From Pseudooceanicola atlanticus (GTDB lineage: Bacteria; Pseudomonadota; Alphaproteobacteria; Rhodobacterales; Rhodobacteraceae), in contig NZ_AQQX01000007.1 in assembly GCF_000768315.1 (NCBI RefSeq), positions 62,001 to 126,000 on the forward strand: 64,000 nucleotides of DNA, given 5' to 3'. The notes under the pieces are model-generated. The model did not search any database. It was not told the origin of the DNA and was given only the letters and a program-made list of their open reading frames with translations. A program made the position numbers and the translations under genes. Below are positions 8,266-17,121 of this stretch, in pieces. Position 1 is the first letter of the stretch. Every line of letters begins with the position of its first letter.

Positions 8266-9539
8266 TGGACGACCGCATGACCACCGATCTGGGCCAACGT
8301 CTGAAAGACATCATGGCGGAGGAAATTTTCCCACGCGTCAAGGAGATGAAGGCCTTTGTTGCCGCGAACCCGCCCGGCGCTCGTCCAGCATTCATGGCGG
8401 ATCTCAAGCACATGGCGCGGCAAGAGGGGCTTTGGAACCTCGGCCTGCCGAACCTGCCCGACTGGGCGCCCGGCACGCGTCTGAGCAATGCGGAATTCGC
8501 ACCGATGGCGGAAACGCTGGGCTGGGTCGACTGGGCGGCGGAGGTGTTCAACTGCCACGCGCCCGACCTTCCGACGATGGAGATGCTGGTGGCCATCGGG
8601 ACGGAGGCGCAGAAGGAAACATGGCTCAAACCCATGCTGGAAGGGCAGATTTGCACTGGGTTCTCGATGACAGAGCCGGACACCGCGTCCTCGGACGCGC
8701 GCAACATCGCCACCCGGATCGAGGACAAGGGCGATCACTGGCTCGTCAATGGCCACAAATGGTTCACCGGGAACCGCGGCGTGCCGGGGTGGAGCTTTAC
8801 CGTGTTGATCGGCGTGTCGGATTCCGAGGCGTCGGATTACGCAAAGCACTCGGCCTTGATCGTGCCGGTGGATTTGCCGGGGGTGCATGTGGTGCGGGAT
8901 ATTCCCGTGCTGGGTTTTTCGCATCGGGCGCGGCCCCATGCGGAGGTCGTGTTCGAGAACGTGCGCGTGCCCAAGGAGAACCTGCTGGGCGAACGTGGCA
9001 AGGGGTTCGTGGCCGCGCAGGTGCGGCTGGCCACGGCAAGGATCCATCACTGCATGCGGTCCATCGGCGGGGCTGAACTGATGCTGTCGCTGATGTGCGA
9101 ACGGGCTGGAAAACGCGAGACATTTGGCCGGGCCATCGCGGATCACGGCAAGGTGCAGGAGTTCGTCGCGCTGAGCCGGATCGAGCTGGAACAGGCGCGG
9201 CTGCTGGTCATGAACGCGGCAGAAGCCCTTGATGCCAAGGGCGGAAAGGGCGCGCAGGCCGAGATCTCGATGATCAAGCTGGCCGTGGCGCGGACCTGCT
9301 ACGAGGTGGCGGATCGGGCGGTTCAGATCTTCGGGGCCATGGGCATGACCGATGACAGCCCGGCGGCGGATTTCCTGGCCTCGATGCGGGCGTTGCGGAT
9401 CTACGACGGCCCGGACGAGGTGCATGTGCGCACGATTGCGCGGCATGAATTCAAGACGCAGGCCAGCCGCCATCCCGACGGTTTGTTGCAGTATTTCTGC
9501 ACCGATTTCTCGGACCGCTCCCGCTGGTCGGCCAGTTAG
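8265..9539 (+). CDS. Acyl-CoA dehydrogenase, ACAD10/11-like
   Basis: This 424-residue protein carries TGFSMTEPDTASSDARN (FAD binding), HWLVNGHKWFTGNRG, and the C-terminal LRIYDGPDEVHVRTIARHEF typical of the ACAD10/ACAD11 branch, where Asp-Gly-Pro-Asp-Glu replaces the usual Glu-Gly-Thr. It starts by TGATG overlap with the preceding gene and ends the five-gene operon. A long-chain or branched acyl-CoA is the likely substrate. Start alternatives: ATG at 8265 or at 8277. Confidence 0.9.
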   Translation: MDDRMTTDLGQRLKDIMAEEIFPRVKEMKAFVAANPPGARPAFMADLKHMARQEGLWNLGLPNLPDWAPGTRLSNAEFAPMAETLGWVDWAAEVFNCHAPDLPTMEMLVAIGTEAQKETWLKPMLEGQICTGFSMTEPDTASSDARNIATRIEDKGDHWLVNGHKWFTGNRGVPGWSFTVLIGVSDSEASDYAKHSALIVPVDLPGVHVVRDIPVLGFSHRARPHAEVVFENVRVPKENLLGERGKGFVAAQVRLATARIHHCMRSIGGAELMLSLMCERAGKRETFGRAIADHGKVQEFVALSRIELEQARLLVMNAAEALDAKGGKGAQAEISMIKLAVARTCYEVADRAVQIFGAMGMTDDSPAADFLASMRALRIYDGPDEVHVRTIARHEFKTQASRHPDGLLQYFCTDFSDRSRWSAS

Positions 9540-9592
9540 GCCATCCTTCTACGTCCAGAGAGGACAGGCGAATTCGGCAACGCGACGGTAGA

Positions 9593-10516
9593 TCAGCTCC
9601 ATGGGCCGGTGCGAGAGCGTTTGCGCGTGTTGGGAATGCTGCTGGACGATAGAGGCGTCGGGGCCTTTCGTTGAGCCGACCCTGAGCCGCCTGACATCGC
9701 GCGCAGGGTCGCGACGCGGTTTTCGGTCGCCGGGTGCGTCGCGAAAAGATTGTCGCGCTTGTGGGCGTGCAGCGGGTTGATGATGAACATATGCGCTGTG
9801 GCCGGGTTCCGCTCGGCCGCGTCGTTGTCGATCCGGGCGGCGCCCGAGGCGATCTTTTCGAGCGCAGAGGCCAGCCAGAGAGGGTGTCCGCAGATCTCGG
9901 CCCCGGCCTTGTCGGCGGCGTATTCGCGGGTTCGGCTGATGGCCATCTGGACCAACGCAGCCGCAAGGGGCGCCAAGACCATCATCAGCAGCGTGCCGAC
10001 CAGCCCCAGACGTTCTCGCGACCCACCGAAGAAAAGTGCGAAATTGGCCAGCATGGAAATCGCACCGGCGAAGGTCGCGGTGACGGTCATGATGGCGGTG
10101 TCGTGGTTGCGGATATGGGCAAGCTCGTGGGCGATCACTCCGGCAAGCTCCTCGCGGTTGAGGCTGCGGACAAGGCCTGCGGTCACGGCGACGGCGGCAT
10201 TGGCCGGATTGCGCCCGGTGGCGAAGGCATTGGGCTGGGGCGTGTCGATCAGGTAGACCTTTGGCTCTGGCAGGCCGGCGTTGCGGGCCAGTTCCATCGT
10301 CAGGTCATGCAAGCCCAGACGGTCGCCGGGCATCACCGGCTGCGCGTTGTGCATGCGCAGGACCATCCGATCGGAGGTCCACCAGGTGAAGACGTTCATT
10401 GCCGCGGCTACCACCAGCGCGATGATCGCGCCGCCCGATCCGCCGATCAGGTAGCCCACGCCCATGAAGAGCGCGGTCATCGCTGCCATCAGCATCGCTG
10501 TCTTTACGTAGCCCAT
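9593..10516 (-). CDS. htpX: HtpX zinc metalloprotease
   Basis: This 307-residue M48 membrane protease has two N-terminal transmembrane segments (about residues 5-45), the catalytic HELAH at 130-134, two more membrane helices after it, and the third metal ligand in [10 protein letters not shown]. It degrades damaged inner-membrane proteins. A proline- and serine-rich tail follows the family core. It is a single gene, convergent with the acyl-CoA operon (53-bp gap), with ribosome site CAGGAGGC before the ATG at 10516; it is unrelated to the catabolic neighbours. Confidence 0.96.
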   Translation of the reverse strand: MGYVKTAMLMAAMTALFMGVGYLIGGSGGAIIALVVAAAMNVFTWWTSDRMVLRMHNAQPVMPGDRLGLHDLTMELARNAGLPEPKVYLIDTPQPNAFATGRNPANAAVAVTAGLVRSLNREELAGVIAHELAHIRNHDTAIMTVTATFAGAISMLANFALFFGGSRERLGLVGTLLMMVLAPLAAALVQMAISRTREYAADKAGAEICGHPLWLASALEKIASGAARIDNDAAERNPATAHMFIINPLHAHKRDNLFATHPATENRVATLRAMSGGSGSAQRKAPTPLSSSSIPNTRKRSRTGPWS

Positions 10517-10622
10517 CTGTGCCTCCTGGCCGTCTGCATATCGGCAATGCCTGAGATATGGCGACGGTTCCGGTCAGTACAAGCGGGGGCGCGGGGTCTG
10601 GCGGGTCGTTGCGCGCGGCGGC

Positions 10623-11663
10623 TCAGGGCAGTTCTGCGCGCTGGAACGTGTCGGACCAGAAGCGGAACAGCAATTGCTGGCGGTTCGCATCGCGCGCCAC
10701 AAGGATCGCCGGTGACAGCGGAATGGTGCGCCTGGCGCTCACGGCGAGGCCGGTTTCGGCGGGGTCGAGATCGGTCACCAGCCCGGTCTGCCTGAGCAGC
10801 GCCTGCGCCTCTGCGGTCAGCAGGAAATCCAGCAGGCGGGCGGCGATCCGGCCCTGCGCGGCCCCCTTGGGGATCATGAAGGCACGGGACAGGAGCAGCG
10901 TGTAATCCTCGGGGTAGATGATGCCGACATCGGGTTCGTCGGCGGCCACCACGTAGGAGCCGAGGACGTTATAGGCGATCAGGTAGCGGCCCTGGGCCAC
11001 GCCGTCGATGATTTCGGCCGAGCAGCATGTGGCCACGGCATCGACGCGGGCGAAGCCTTCGAGAAGGGCGCCAAAGGTCGTGGCCTCAAGGCTGTCGCTG
11101 TAGGCAAAAAGGAAGCCCAGGCCGGATTCGGCGATATCGTAGGTGGCGATGCGGTTGCGGAACAGGGCGGGCCGTTCGCGCAGCGCGTCCAGCAGGGCAA
11201 AGCGGTTGCGCGGCACTTCGGCCCCCGACAGGAGCTGTCGGTTGTAGGCGATTACGGCAGGTTCGGTCGTGACGCCCCAAACCTCGTCGCGCCAGCGGCG
11301 GGACGGGGGCAGGGCGGTCGTGTTGGGGGACCGGTAGGGCGCGGCGCAGGCGGCGTTGACCAGCCAGACCATCTGCTGCACCGCCGAGGACAGGATCGCA
11401 TCGGCCGGTTCGGTCCCGTTCCGGCAATCCTCCCGACTGCGATCGAAGAGCGCGTTGGAACCCCATTGTTCATACATGATCGAAAGGTCGGGGTTGAGCG
11501 CCACGAAGCGGTCGATGACGGGGGTGATGATCGCGATATCCGTGGTGGAGCGCAGCAATACCTCTGTCGTGCCGGTGCCGAACCGGGCCGTCGCCTCCTG
11601 CGCGGTGAGCGGGGCGGCTGTGATGAGGGCGAGGGTCAGGGCGGTCAGCCAGCGTCGGATCAT
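10623..11663 (-). CDS. Periplasmic binding protein linked to two-component system
   Basis: This 346-residue protein has a signal peptide (residues 1-21, cut near TAQ-EA) and looks like an extracellular solute-binding protein of the iron/thiamine ABC type (GTEVLLRSTTDIAIITPVIDRF; LLDFLLTAEAQALLRQTG). There is no ABC permease or ATPase next to it. It overlaps the kinase gene by 4 bases, so it is translated with the sensor. The likely role is extracytoplasmic signal sensing for the histidine kinase rather than uptake (inference). The ligand may be the same tricarboxylate as for the divergent tctCBA. Confidence 0.8.
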   Translation of the reverse strand: MIRRWLTALTLALITAAPLTAQEATARFGTGTTEVLLRSTTDIAIITPVIDRFVALNPDLSIMYEQWGSNALFDRSREDCRNGTEPADAILSSAVQQMVWLVNAACAAPYRSPNTTALPPSRRWRDEVWGVTTEPAVIAYNRQLLSGAEVPRNRFALLDALRERPALFRNRIATYDIAESGLGFLFAYSDSLEATTFGALLEGFARVDAVATCCSAEIIDGVAQGRYLIAYNVLGSYVVAADEPDVGIIYPEDYTLLLSRAFMIPKGAAQGRIAARLLDFLLTAEAQALLRQTGLVTDLDPAETGLAVSARRTIPLSPAILVARDANRQQLLFRFWSDTFQRAELP

Positions 11664-13051
11664 TGACCTGCCTCCTCTGCCGGGAAAACCAGCGCGGCGC
11701 GGAAGCCATCGGGCTGTCGGGTCATTTCGACCCGGCCGCCAAAGGCCGCGGCAACCGATGACACGATGGACAGGCCGATCCCCGTGCTCTGTTCGCGCGA
11801 AGCGTTGTCGCGGTTGAAACGGTCCCCCAGGCGGTCAACGATTGTGTCGTCCGGCCCGGCGCCGCTGTCCTGGACCCAGAGCACGGCGTCTTTCCCACGC
11901 CGCTCCGCCCCGATGGAGACCGGCTGCACCCCGTGGCGCAGCGCATTGCCCAGCAGGTTGCGGCCCGCTTCGCCCAGGGAAAACGCGTCACCGCGCATCA
12001 GCACCGGGTCCTCGCCGATCACAAGCCGAAGCTCTGCTTCAGGAGCGAGGACCGATTGGTCGTCGCGTTCCATGATCTCCAGCGCGATTTCGCGCAGGTC
12101 GACGGGGGCGCGGGGGACGCTGTCGGTGCGGTGCACGACCAGCGCGCGGCTGAGCAATTGATCCAGCAGGTTGCCCAGAGACCTACTGCGCACCAGCAGG
12201 CGATCCAGTGCGCGGCTGCGCGTCTCGCCTTCGGGCTCTGCCGCGGCGGTTTCAGCCTGAACCCGGATCGCGGCGACGGGCGTGCGAAGCTGGTGGGCGG
12301 TGTCCGAGATCAGGTTGCGCATCGCCTCGACCTGGCCATCCAGCCGTCCCATGAAGCGGTTCATCGCGCCGAGCATGACCTGCAATTCGCGCGGCAGGCG
12401 GTCGGCCGGCATCGGAGTCAGGTCATAGGGATCGCGGCCCGACAGGTCGTCCACCAGCGCCTCGAGCGGGCGCAGCGCCGACCGGATCACCAGCGAGGCC
12501 AGCAGCATCAGCACGATGCCTGCCACGGCCATCGGCAGCAGCGCATCCAGCATCAGGTCCCGTGTCATCGCCTTGCGGGCGCGCAGCGTCTGGCCGACGA
12601 CGATATCGACGGGGCCTGAGAAATCGCGTTCCACGAAGCGCCGGGTCACCTGGACAAAGCGCGCGGGTTCGCCATCCAGCACCTCGTCGAAGAACCGGAC
12701 GGAGCTGCCGCCTCGGGCCGGTGGGGTGACCCGCAGGGCCGGGTCGATGCCGGTCAGGATCTGACCGCGCGGGCCGAACACGGCGTAGTAGACCCGGTCC
12801 TCGGGCGCCTGGGCCAGCAATTCGAAGGCCGAGACGGGCAGATCGGTGACCGGCACGCCCTCCTGGATGCGGATCGATTCCGCGATGTCGCTGGCCGCCC
12901 CCATCAGCAGCCGGTCGTAGGATTGCCGCGCCGCCTGGCGTCCGTTCAGCCAGATCGAGCCGGCCACCAGCACGCCGCCCAGCACGAGGATTGCCAGCAC
13001 CGTCGCCAGGACGCGTGAAAGGAGGCTGCGTTGCGTGCGAGGTTCAGCCAT
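11660..13051 (-). CDS. Sensor histidine kinase, TctE-like
   Basis: This 463-residue kinase has a membrane segment at about 13-35, a periplasmic domain of the 2CSK_N type, a second membrane segment at about 170-190, HAMP-like linker, the phospho-acceptor His253 in ISDTAHQLRTPVA, and the ATPase boxes LLGNALRHG, VQDSGAGPDD and GIGLSIVSSVAAAFGG. It overlaps the response regulator by 8 bases and the binding protein by 4. The arrangement opposite tctCBA matches TctE of tricarboxylate uptake. Confidence 0.92.
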   Translation of the reverse strand: MAEPRTQRSLLSRVLATVLAILVLGGVLVAGSIWLNGRQAARQSYDRLLMGAASDIAESIRIQEGVPVTDLPVSAFELLAQAPEDRVYYAVFGPRGQILTGIDPALRVTPPARGGSSVRFFDEVLDGEPARFVQVTRRFVERDFSGPVDIVVGQTLRARKAMTRDLMLDALLPMAVAGIVLMLLASLVIRSALRPLEALVDDLSGRDPYDLTPMPADRLPRELQVMLGAMNRFMGRLDGQVEAMRNLISDTAHQLRTPVAAIRVQAETAAAEPEGETRSRALDRLLVRSRSLGNLLDQLLSRALVVHRTDSVPRAPVDLREIALEIMERDDQSVLAPEAELRLVIGEDPVLMRGDAFSLGEAGRNLLGNALRHGVQPVSIGAERRGKDAVLWVQDSGAGPDDTIVDRLGDRFNRDNASREQSTGIGLSIVSSVAAAFGGRVEMTRQPDGFRAALVFPAEEAGQ

Positions 13052-13715
13052 CCAGGTCGATCCGGTAGCCGACGCCGCGCTGCGTCGCGATGCTGACCGC
13101 GGTGCCCGAGAATTTCTTGCGCAGCCGCGCGATGTAGAGCTCGATCGCGTTCACGCCGACATCGGCGTCCTCGAAGCCGTAGAGTGAATCGTAGAGCCGC
13201 GTCTTCGACAGGTATTGGCCGCGATGGCGGATCAGCATGTCGAGAAGCGCGGCTTCGCGCCGGGTCAGGTCGAGTTGTCGCCCATCCAGGGCCGCGCTGC
13301 GATCCTTGGGGGCATAGGTCAGCGGCCCCAACACGATGCGCTCCTGCTTGCGGTCGGTTTCGCGTCGCACCAGCGCGCGCAGCCGCGCCTCGAGCTCGCG
13401 CTGATCGAAAGGTTTGCCCAGGTAGTCGTCGGCCCCCTGGTCCAGCGCAATCACACGGTCGTCGACCGACGACAGCGCGGTCAACATCAGGACAGGCGTC
13501 CGGTCGCCGCCGCCGCGCATTTCGCGCAGCAGGGACAGGCCGGACCCGTCGGGCAGGTTGATGTCGAGGATCACCGCCTCGTATTGCTGGACCGCGCGGC
13601 AATCGCGGGCATCCTCGATACTGGGGGCCAGGTCGCAGACAATGCCCGACCGCGCGAGGTGGGCGATCACCCCCTCGGCCAGGTCCTCTGCATCCTCGAC
13701 CATCAAGATGCGCAT
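13044..13715 (-). CDS. Response regulator, OmpR family, TctD-like
   Basis: This 223-residue protein has a receiver domain with phospho-acceptor Asp51 (AVILDINLPDG), the acidic pair in MVEDAED, and the switch Lys in LGKPFDQRELEARL. The C-terminal winged helix (LTRREAALLDMLIRH, YIARLRKKF) is OmpR-like. It is the first gene of the three-gene sensory operon and is transcribed away from tctC; direct repeats at 13783-13802 in the shared region are candidate binding sites. Confidence 0.93.
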   Translation of the reverse strand: MRILMVEDAEDLAEGVIAHLARSGIVCDLAPSIEDARDCRAVQQYEAVILDINLPDGSGLSLLREMRGGGDRTPVLMLTALSSVDDRVIALDQGADDYLGKPFDQRELEARLRALVRRETDRKQERIVLGPLTYAPKDRSAALDGRQLDLTRREAALLDMLIRHRGQYLSKTRLYDSLYGFEDADVGVNAIELYIARLRKKFSGTAVSIATQRGVGYRIDLDG

Positions 13716-13770
13716 GTGCCGCGTTCCCGTCCGTCTTTCACTTGTCCGCCCCGTCCGGGGCGGTGTCGCA

Positions 13771-13802
13771 AACCTGTCGGGGTGACAGGTTCATGACAGG
13801 TT
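13771..13802. promoter_or_regulatory. Direct and inverted repeats, candidate TctD-type binding site
   Basis: In the 194-bp region between the response regulator and tctC, TGACAGGTT occurs at 13783-13791 and again at 13794-13802, an 11-bp period. AACCTGTC at 13771-13778 is the inverse of the first copy. One-turn direct repeats are the usual target of OmpR-family regulators, so activation of tctC is inferred. Confidence 0.5.
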
Positions 13803-13909
13803 GCACGGTTACACATCCGCAACCCGCGGGGAAGTGGCCCGATCCACGACCCGCCGGGAGATGCTTTCGGCGCTTGGGAGAGCGCCCGCAAGGACCTGAG
13901 GAGGACCCT

Positions 13910-14887
13910 ATGAAATTTCTCGCAACCCGCGGCGCGATCGCCGCAGTCGCCCTGTCGCTGTCGGCCTTCACGGCCAGCGCGCAGGAAAACCCCGAATGCA
14001 TCGCGCCTGCCAACCCGGGTGGCGGCTGGGACTTCACCTGCCGCCAGGTCGGGAAGTCGCTGCAGGACCAAGGCCTGATCGACCAGACGATGCAGGTCGT
14101 GAACCTGGCCGGTGGCGGTGGTGGCGTGGCCTTTGCCGAAGTGGTCAACAAGCGCAACGACGCCGACAACCTGATCGTCGCGGCCTCCTCCGCCACGGCG
14201 ACGCGTCTGGCCCAGGGAGCCTATCCCGGCAACACGATGGAGCAGGTCCGTTGGCTGGCCTCGGTCGGCGCGGATTACGGCGTGATCGCCGTGGCCGCCG
14301 ACAGCGAGATCGAGACGCTGCCGCAGCTGCTGGACCAGATCAAGGCCGACCCGACCTCCGTGTCGATCGCCGGCGGGTCCGCCGTGGGCGGCTGGGACCA
14401 CCTGAAGGTCCTGATCGCTGCCGATGCCTATGGCGTCGAGGACGTGCGCCGCGTGAAATACATCGCCTTCGACGGTGGCGGCGAGGCCGTGACCCAGCTG
14501 CTGGCCGGGTCGGTCCAGGGCTTCACCGGCGACATCTCCGAAGCGAAGGGTTTTGTCGACAGCGGTGACATCAAGGTCATCGCGGTGCTGGCACCGGAAC
14601 GGCTGGACGGTGAGTTTGCCGATTTCCCGACCGCCCGCGAACAGGGCATCGACGCGATCGGCGCCAACTGGCGCGGCTTCTACGCCCCGGGTGGCATGTC
14701 CGACGCAGCCTATGACGAATGGGTATCGAAGATCGGCGAGCTGTATGCGTCCGACGCTTGGAAAGAAGTGATGGCGGCCAACGGCCTGGCCCCGCTCGAC
14801 CTGCAGGGCGATGAATTCCAGTCATTCGTGGCCAACTCGGTCGCTCAGATTCAGTCGATCTCCAGAGAAATCGGCATCATCAAGTAA
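13910..14887 (+). CDS. tctC: Tripartite tricarboxylate transporter substrate-binding protein TctC
   Basis: This 325-residue protein has a Sec signal peptide (about 1-24, ending TASAQ) and the Bug/TctC fold markers NPGGGWDFTCRQVGKSL and NLAGGGGGVAF. It captures a carboxylate in the periplasm for the TctAB permease. The ATG at 13910 follows TGAGGAGGACCC; the frame is open upstream to 13742 but without a signal peptide or ribosome site. A strong hairpin after the stop probably sets its expression above that of tctBA. Confidence 0.95.
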   Translation: MKFLATRGAIAAVALSLSAFTASAQENPECIAPANPGGGWDFTCRQVGKSLQDQGLIDQTMQVVNLAGGGGGVAFAEVVNKRNDADNLIVAASSATATRLAQGAYPGNTMEQVRWLASVGADYGVIAVAADSEIETLPQLLDQIKADPTSVSIAGGSAVGGWDHLKVLIAADAYGVEDVRRVKYIAFDGGGEAVTQLLAGSVQGFTGDISEAKGFVDSGDIKVIAVLAPERLDGEFADFPTAREQGIDAIGANWRGFYAPGGMSDAAYDEWVSKIGELYASDAWKEVMAANGLAPLDLQGDEFQSFVANSVAQIQSISREIGIIK

Positions 14888-14909
14888 TCCGCGTCATCGG
14901 ATCACCTGA

Positions 14910-14944
14910 CCGGGGGCCGTTCCACCAAACGGCCCCCGGATTTT
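14910..14944 (+). terminator. Intra-operon hairpin after tctC
   Basis: A 12-bp perfect stem (CCGGGGGCCGTT / AACGGCCCCCGG, 6-base loop) is followed by ATTTT. The weak T tract suggests partial termination or 3'-end protection of tctC mRNA, with read-through into tctBA. Confidence 0.75.
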
Positions 14945-14973
14945 CCCGACACCCACCCAAGAGGAGATCTGCC

Positions 14974-15405
14974 ATGAGCGATCGTATCTTCGGTGTCGTC
15001 GGCATCCTCATCGCCATCGGCTACGTCATCGCAGCCCTTGCCATCGAAGAGAGTTTTCTCTCGGATGCCGTCGGACCCAAAGCCTTCCCCCTGATCATCG
15101 CGGCCATCCTGGGCTTGTCGAGCGCGGTCATCGCGCTGCGCCCCGATGCCGAACCGACCTGGCCTGGCCTGGGTCGGCTGGTCGAGATCGCCGCCGCCGT
15201 CGTGGTGATGATCCTCTATGCCGAGATGCTGCCTGTCGCGGGCTTTGTCATCGCGACCGCCTTTGCCGCGGCCTACCTCGCCTGGCGGCTGGGTTCTGTC
15301 CCACTCGAGGCAGTGCTGACCGGCATCGGCACCTCGGTCGGTATCTACGTCATCTTCCACCTGGTCCTGGGCCTGTCGCTGGCCCGCGGCCCCTTCGGTT
15401 TCTGA
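14974..15405 (+). CDS. tctB: Tripartite tricarboxylate transporter small subunit TctB
   Basis: This 143-residue protein has four predicted membrane helices (starting MSDRIFGVVGILIAIGYVIA) and the family feature AVGPKAFPLIIAAILG. It is the small permease subunit, lying between tctC and tctA with ribosome site AAGAGGAGATCTGCC. Confidence 0.92.
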   Translation: MSDRIFGVVGILIAIGYVIAALAIEESFLSDAVGPKAFPLIIAAILGLSSAVIALRPDAEPTWPGLGRLVEIAAAVVVMILYAEMLPVAGFVIATAFAAAYLAWRLGSVPLEAVLTGIGTSVGIYVIFHLVLGLSLARGPFGF

Positions 15406-15415
15406 GGAGGTGCCA

Positions 15416-16954
15416 ATGGAAACCCTTGCAAACCTCGGCGACGGCTTTGCCATCGCCATCACCTGGCAAAACCTGCTGCTGGCTCTTCTCGGCTGCTTCC
15501 TGGGCACGATCATGGGAGCGCTGCCGGGCCTTGGCCCGTCGAACGGCGTGGCCATCCTGATCCCGCTGGCCTTCACGCTGGGACTGGGCGCGACGCCGTC
15601 GCTGATCCTGCTGACCTCGGTCTATTACGGGGCGATGTACGGGGGACGGATCAGTTCGATCCTGCTGAACATCCCGGGTGACGAACCGGCCATGATGACC
15701 TGCCTTGACGGGCACCCGATGGCCAAGAAGGGCATGGCCGGCGAGGCGCTGTCGCTGTCCGGTGTCGCGTCCTTCGTCGGTGCGTTCTTCGCGACCTGGG
15801 GCCTGATCCTTCTGGCGCCGCAGCTGGTCAAGATCGCGCTGCTCTTTGGTCCGGCGGAATATTTCGCACTGTTCGCGCTGGCCTTCATGACGCTGGGCGG
15901 CGTGTCCTCGACCAACCAAGCGAAATCGGCCTTTGCCGCAGCGCTTGGCCTTGGCCTGGCCACGATCGGTGTCGACACCCAGACCGGGGTGCCGCGTTTC
16001 ACCTTCGGTGAGGTGCATCTTTACGACGGGCTCGACTTCCTGGTTGCCATCGTCGGCCTCTTCGCGCTGTCCGAGGTGTTCATCTTTCTCGAGACCCGGC
16101 ATGGCGGGTCGAATGCAGAGGGCAAGAAAATCTCCATCGGACGGCTCTATCCGCCGCTGGCGATGCTGAAGGCCTGTACGCCGACGATGTTGCGGACCTC
16201 GGTTCTTGGTTTCATCGCGGGTGTTCTGCCGGGGGCAGGGGCGTCGCTCGGCTCGTTCATCTCCTATTCGATGGAGAAGCGTCTGGTCGACAAGGAGGGC
16301 ACCTTCGGCACCGGCGATCCGCGTGGTGTCGCAGCGCCCGAGACCGGCAACAACGCCGCCGCAGGTGGTGCGCTGGTGCCGATGCTGGCGCTTGGTGTGC
16401 CGGGGTCGGGGACCACGGCGGTTCTGCTGGCGGTTCTGCTGGCGCTGAACATCACGCCCGGCCCGCTGCTGTTCACCCAGAATCCCGACGTGGTCTGGGG
16501 CCTGATTGCGGCGCTCTTCATCGCGAACTTCATGCTGCTGGCGATGAACATCCCGATGGTGGGTCTTTTCACGCGCGTGCTGATGGTGCCACCACGCATC
16601 CTGATGCCGATCGTGGCGATGGTCAGCTTTGTCGGGATCTACGGCATCTCGGGCTCGACCTTCGATCTGCTGGTGATGATCGGCTTCGGCGTGATGGGCT
16701 GGGGCCTGCGCAAGCTGGACGTGCCGCTGGTGCCGATCATCCTGGGCACGCTGCTGGGCAACGCGATGGAGAACAACCTGCGCCGCGCGGTGACCATCGA
16801 CAACGGCAACTGGTGGACGCTGATCGACAGTCCGCTGAGCCTCGGGCTCTGGGCCGTGGCGATCATCGGTTTCGTCATGCCGCTGATCATCGGTGCACGG
16901 GTCAAGGCCAAGATGCATGCCCGCCGCGACGAGGAAGGGTCGATCAGCGACTGA
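15416..16954 (+). CDS. tctA: Tripartite tricarboxylate transporter large subunit TctA
   Basis: This 512-residue membrane protein contains the two internally repeated TctA signatures, GALPGLGPSNGVAILIPLAF near residue 32 and GVLPGAGASLGSFISYSMEK near 265. It is the main translocation subunit. The ATG at 15416 is preferred over GTG at 15410 because TGAGGAGG ends just before the GTG, giving correct spacing only for the ATG. The operon ends at a strong terminator. Confidence 0.95.
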   Translation: METLANLGDGFAIAITWQNLLLALLGCFLGTIMGALPGLGPSNGVAILIPLAFTLGLGATPSLILLTSVYYGAMYGGRISSILLNIPGDEPAMMTCLDGHPMAKKGMAGEALSLSGVASFVGAFFATWGLILLAPQLVKIALLFGPAEYFALFALAFMTLGGVSSTNQAKSAFAAALGLGLATIGVDTQTGVPRFTFGEVHLYDGLDFLVAIVGLFALSEVFIFLETRHGGSNAEGKKISIGRLYPPLAMLKACTPTMLRTSVLGFIAGVLPGAGASLGSFISYSMEKRLVDKEGTFGTGDPRGVAAPETGNNAAAGGALVPMLALGVPGSGTTAVLLAVLLALNITPGPLLFTQNPDVVWGLIAALFIANFMLLAMNIPMVGLFTRVLMVPPRILMPIVAMVSFVGIYGISGSTFDLLVMIGFGVMGWGLRKLDVPLVPIILGTLLGNAMENNLRRAVTIDNGNWWTLIDSPLSLGLWAVAIIGFVMPLIIGARVKAKMHARRDEEGSISD

Positions 16955-16981
16955 TCGGTTCTTTTCGAAAAGACATGAATA

Positions 16982-17013
16982 CCCCCGGTGTCCCGAGACG
17001 CCGGGGGTTTTTT
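16982..17013 (+). terminator. Rho-independent terminator after tctA
   Basis: An 11-bp stem (CCCCCGGTGTC / GACGCCGGGGG, one G-T pair, loop CCGA) is followed by six T. It separates tctCBA from the acyl-CoA island. Confidence 0.92.
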
Positions 17014-17065
17014 CTTGTCACAAAGGGACGGGGCAGCGTTGCGCGGGGGAGAGGTTTTTCAAATC

Positions 17066-17096
17066 AATTAGCTTGCAAACTGTTACCAAGCTACTT
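17066..17096. promoter_or_regulatory. Putative MarR operator, copy 1
   Basis: ATTAGCTTG (17067-17075), an 11-bp spacer CAAACTGTTAC, then CAAGCTACT (17087-17095) form an inverted repeat with one mismatch over 9+9. Arm sequence, spacer length and the spacer start CAAAC all match the copy at 26563. It lies 26 bases before the MaoC hydratase start. Confidence 0.7.
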
Positions 17097-17121
17097 AAAA
17101 GAAATCTGAGGAGGAGACCAG

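Noticed and set aside
8025-9473. 482-codon minus frame opposite the third acyl-CoA dehydrogenase
   Set aside because: His/Gln/Arg-rich translation with no domain, fully within the conserved plus-strand gene.
15350-16918. 522-codon minus frame opposite tctA
   Set aside because: Translation is dominated by Arg, Gln and His repeats typical of antisense to membrane-protein codons; tctA is certain.
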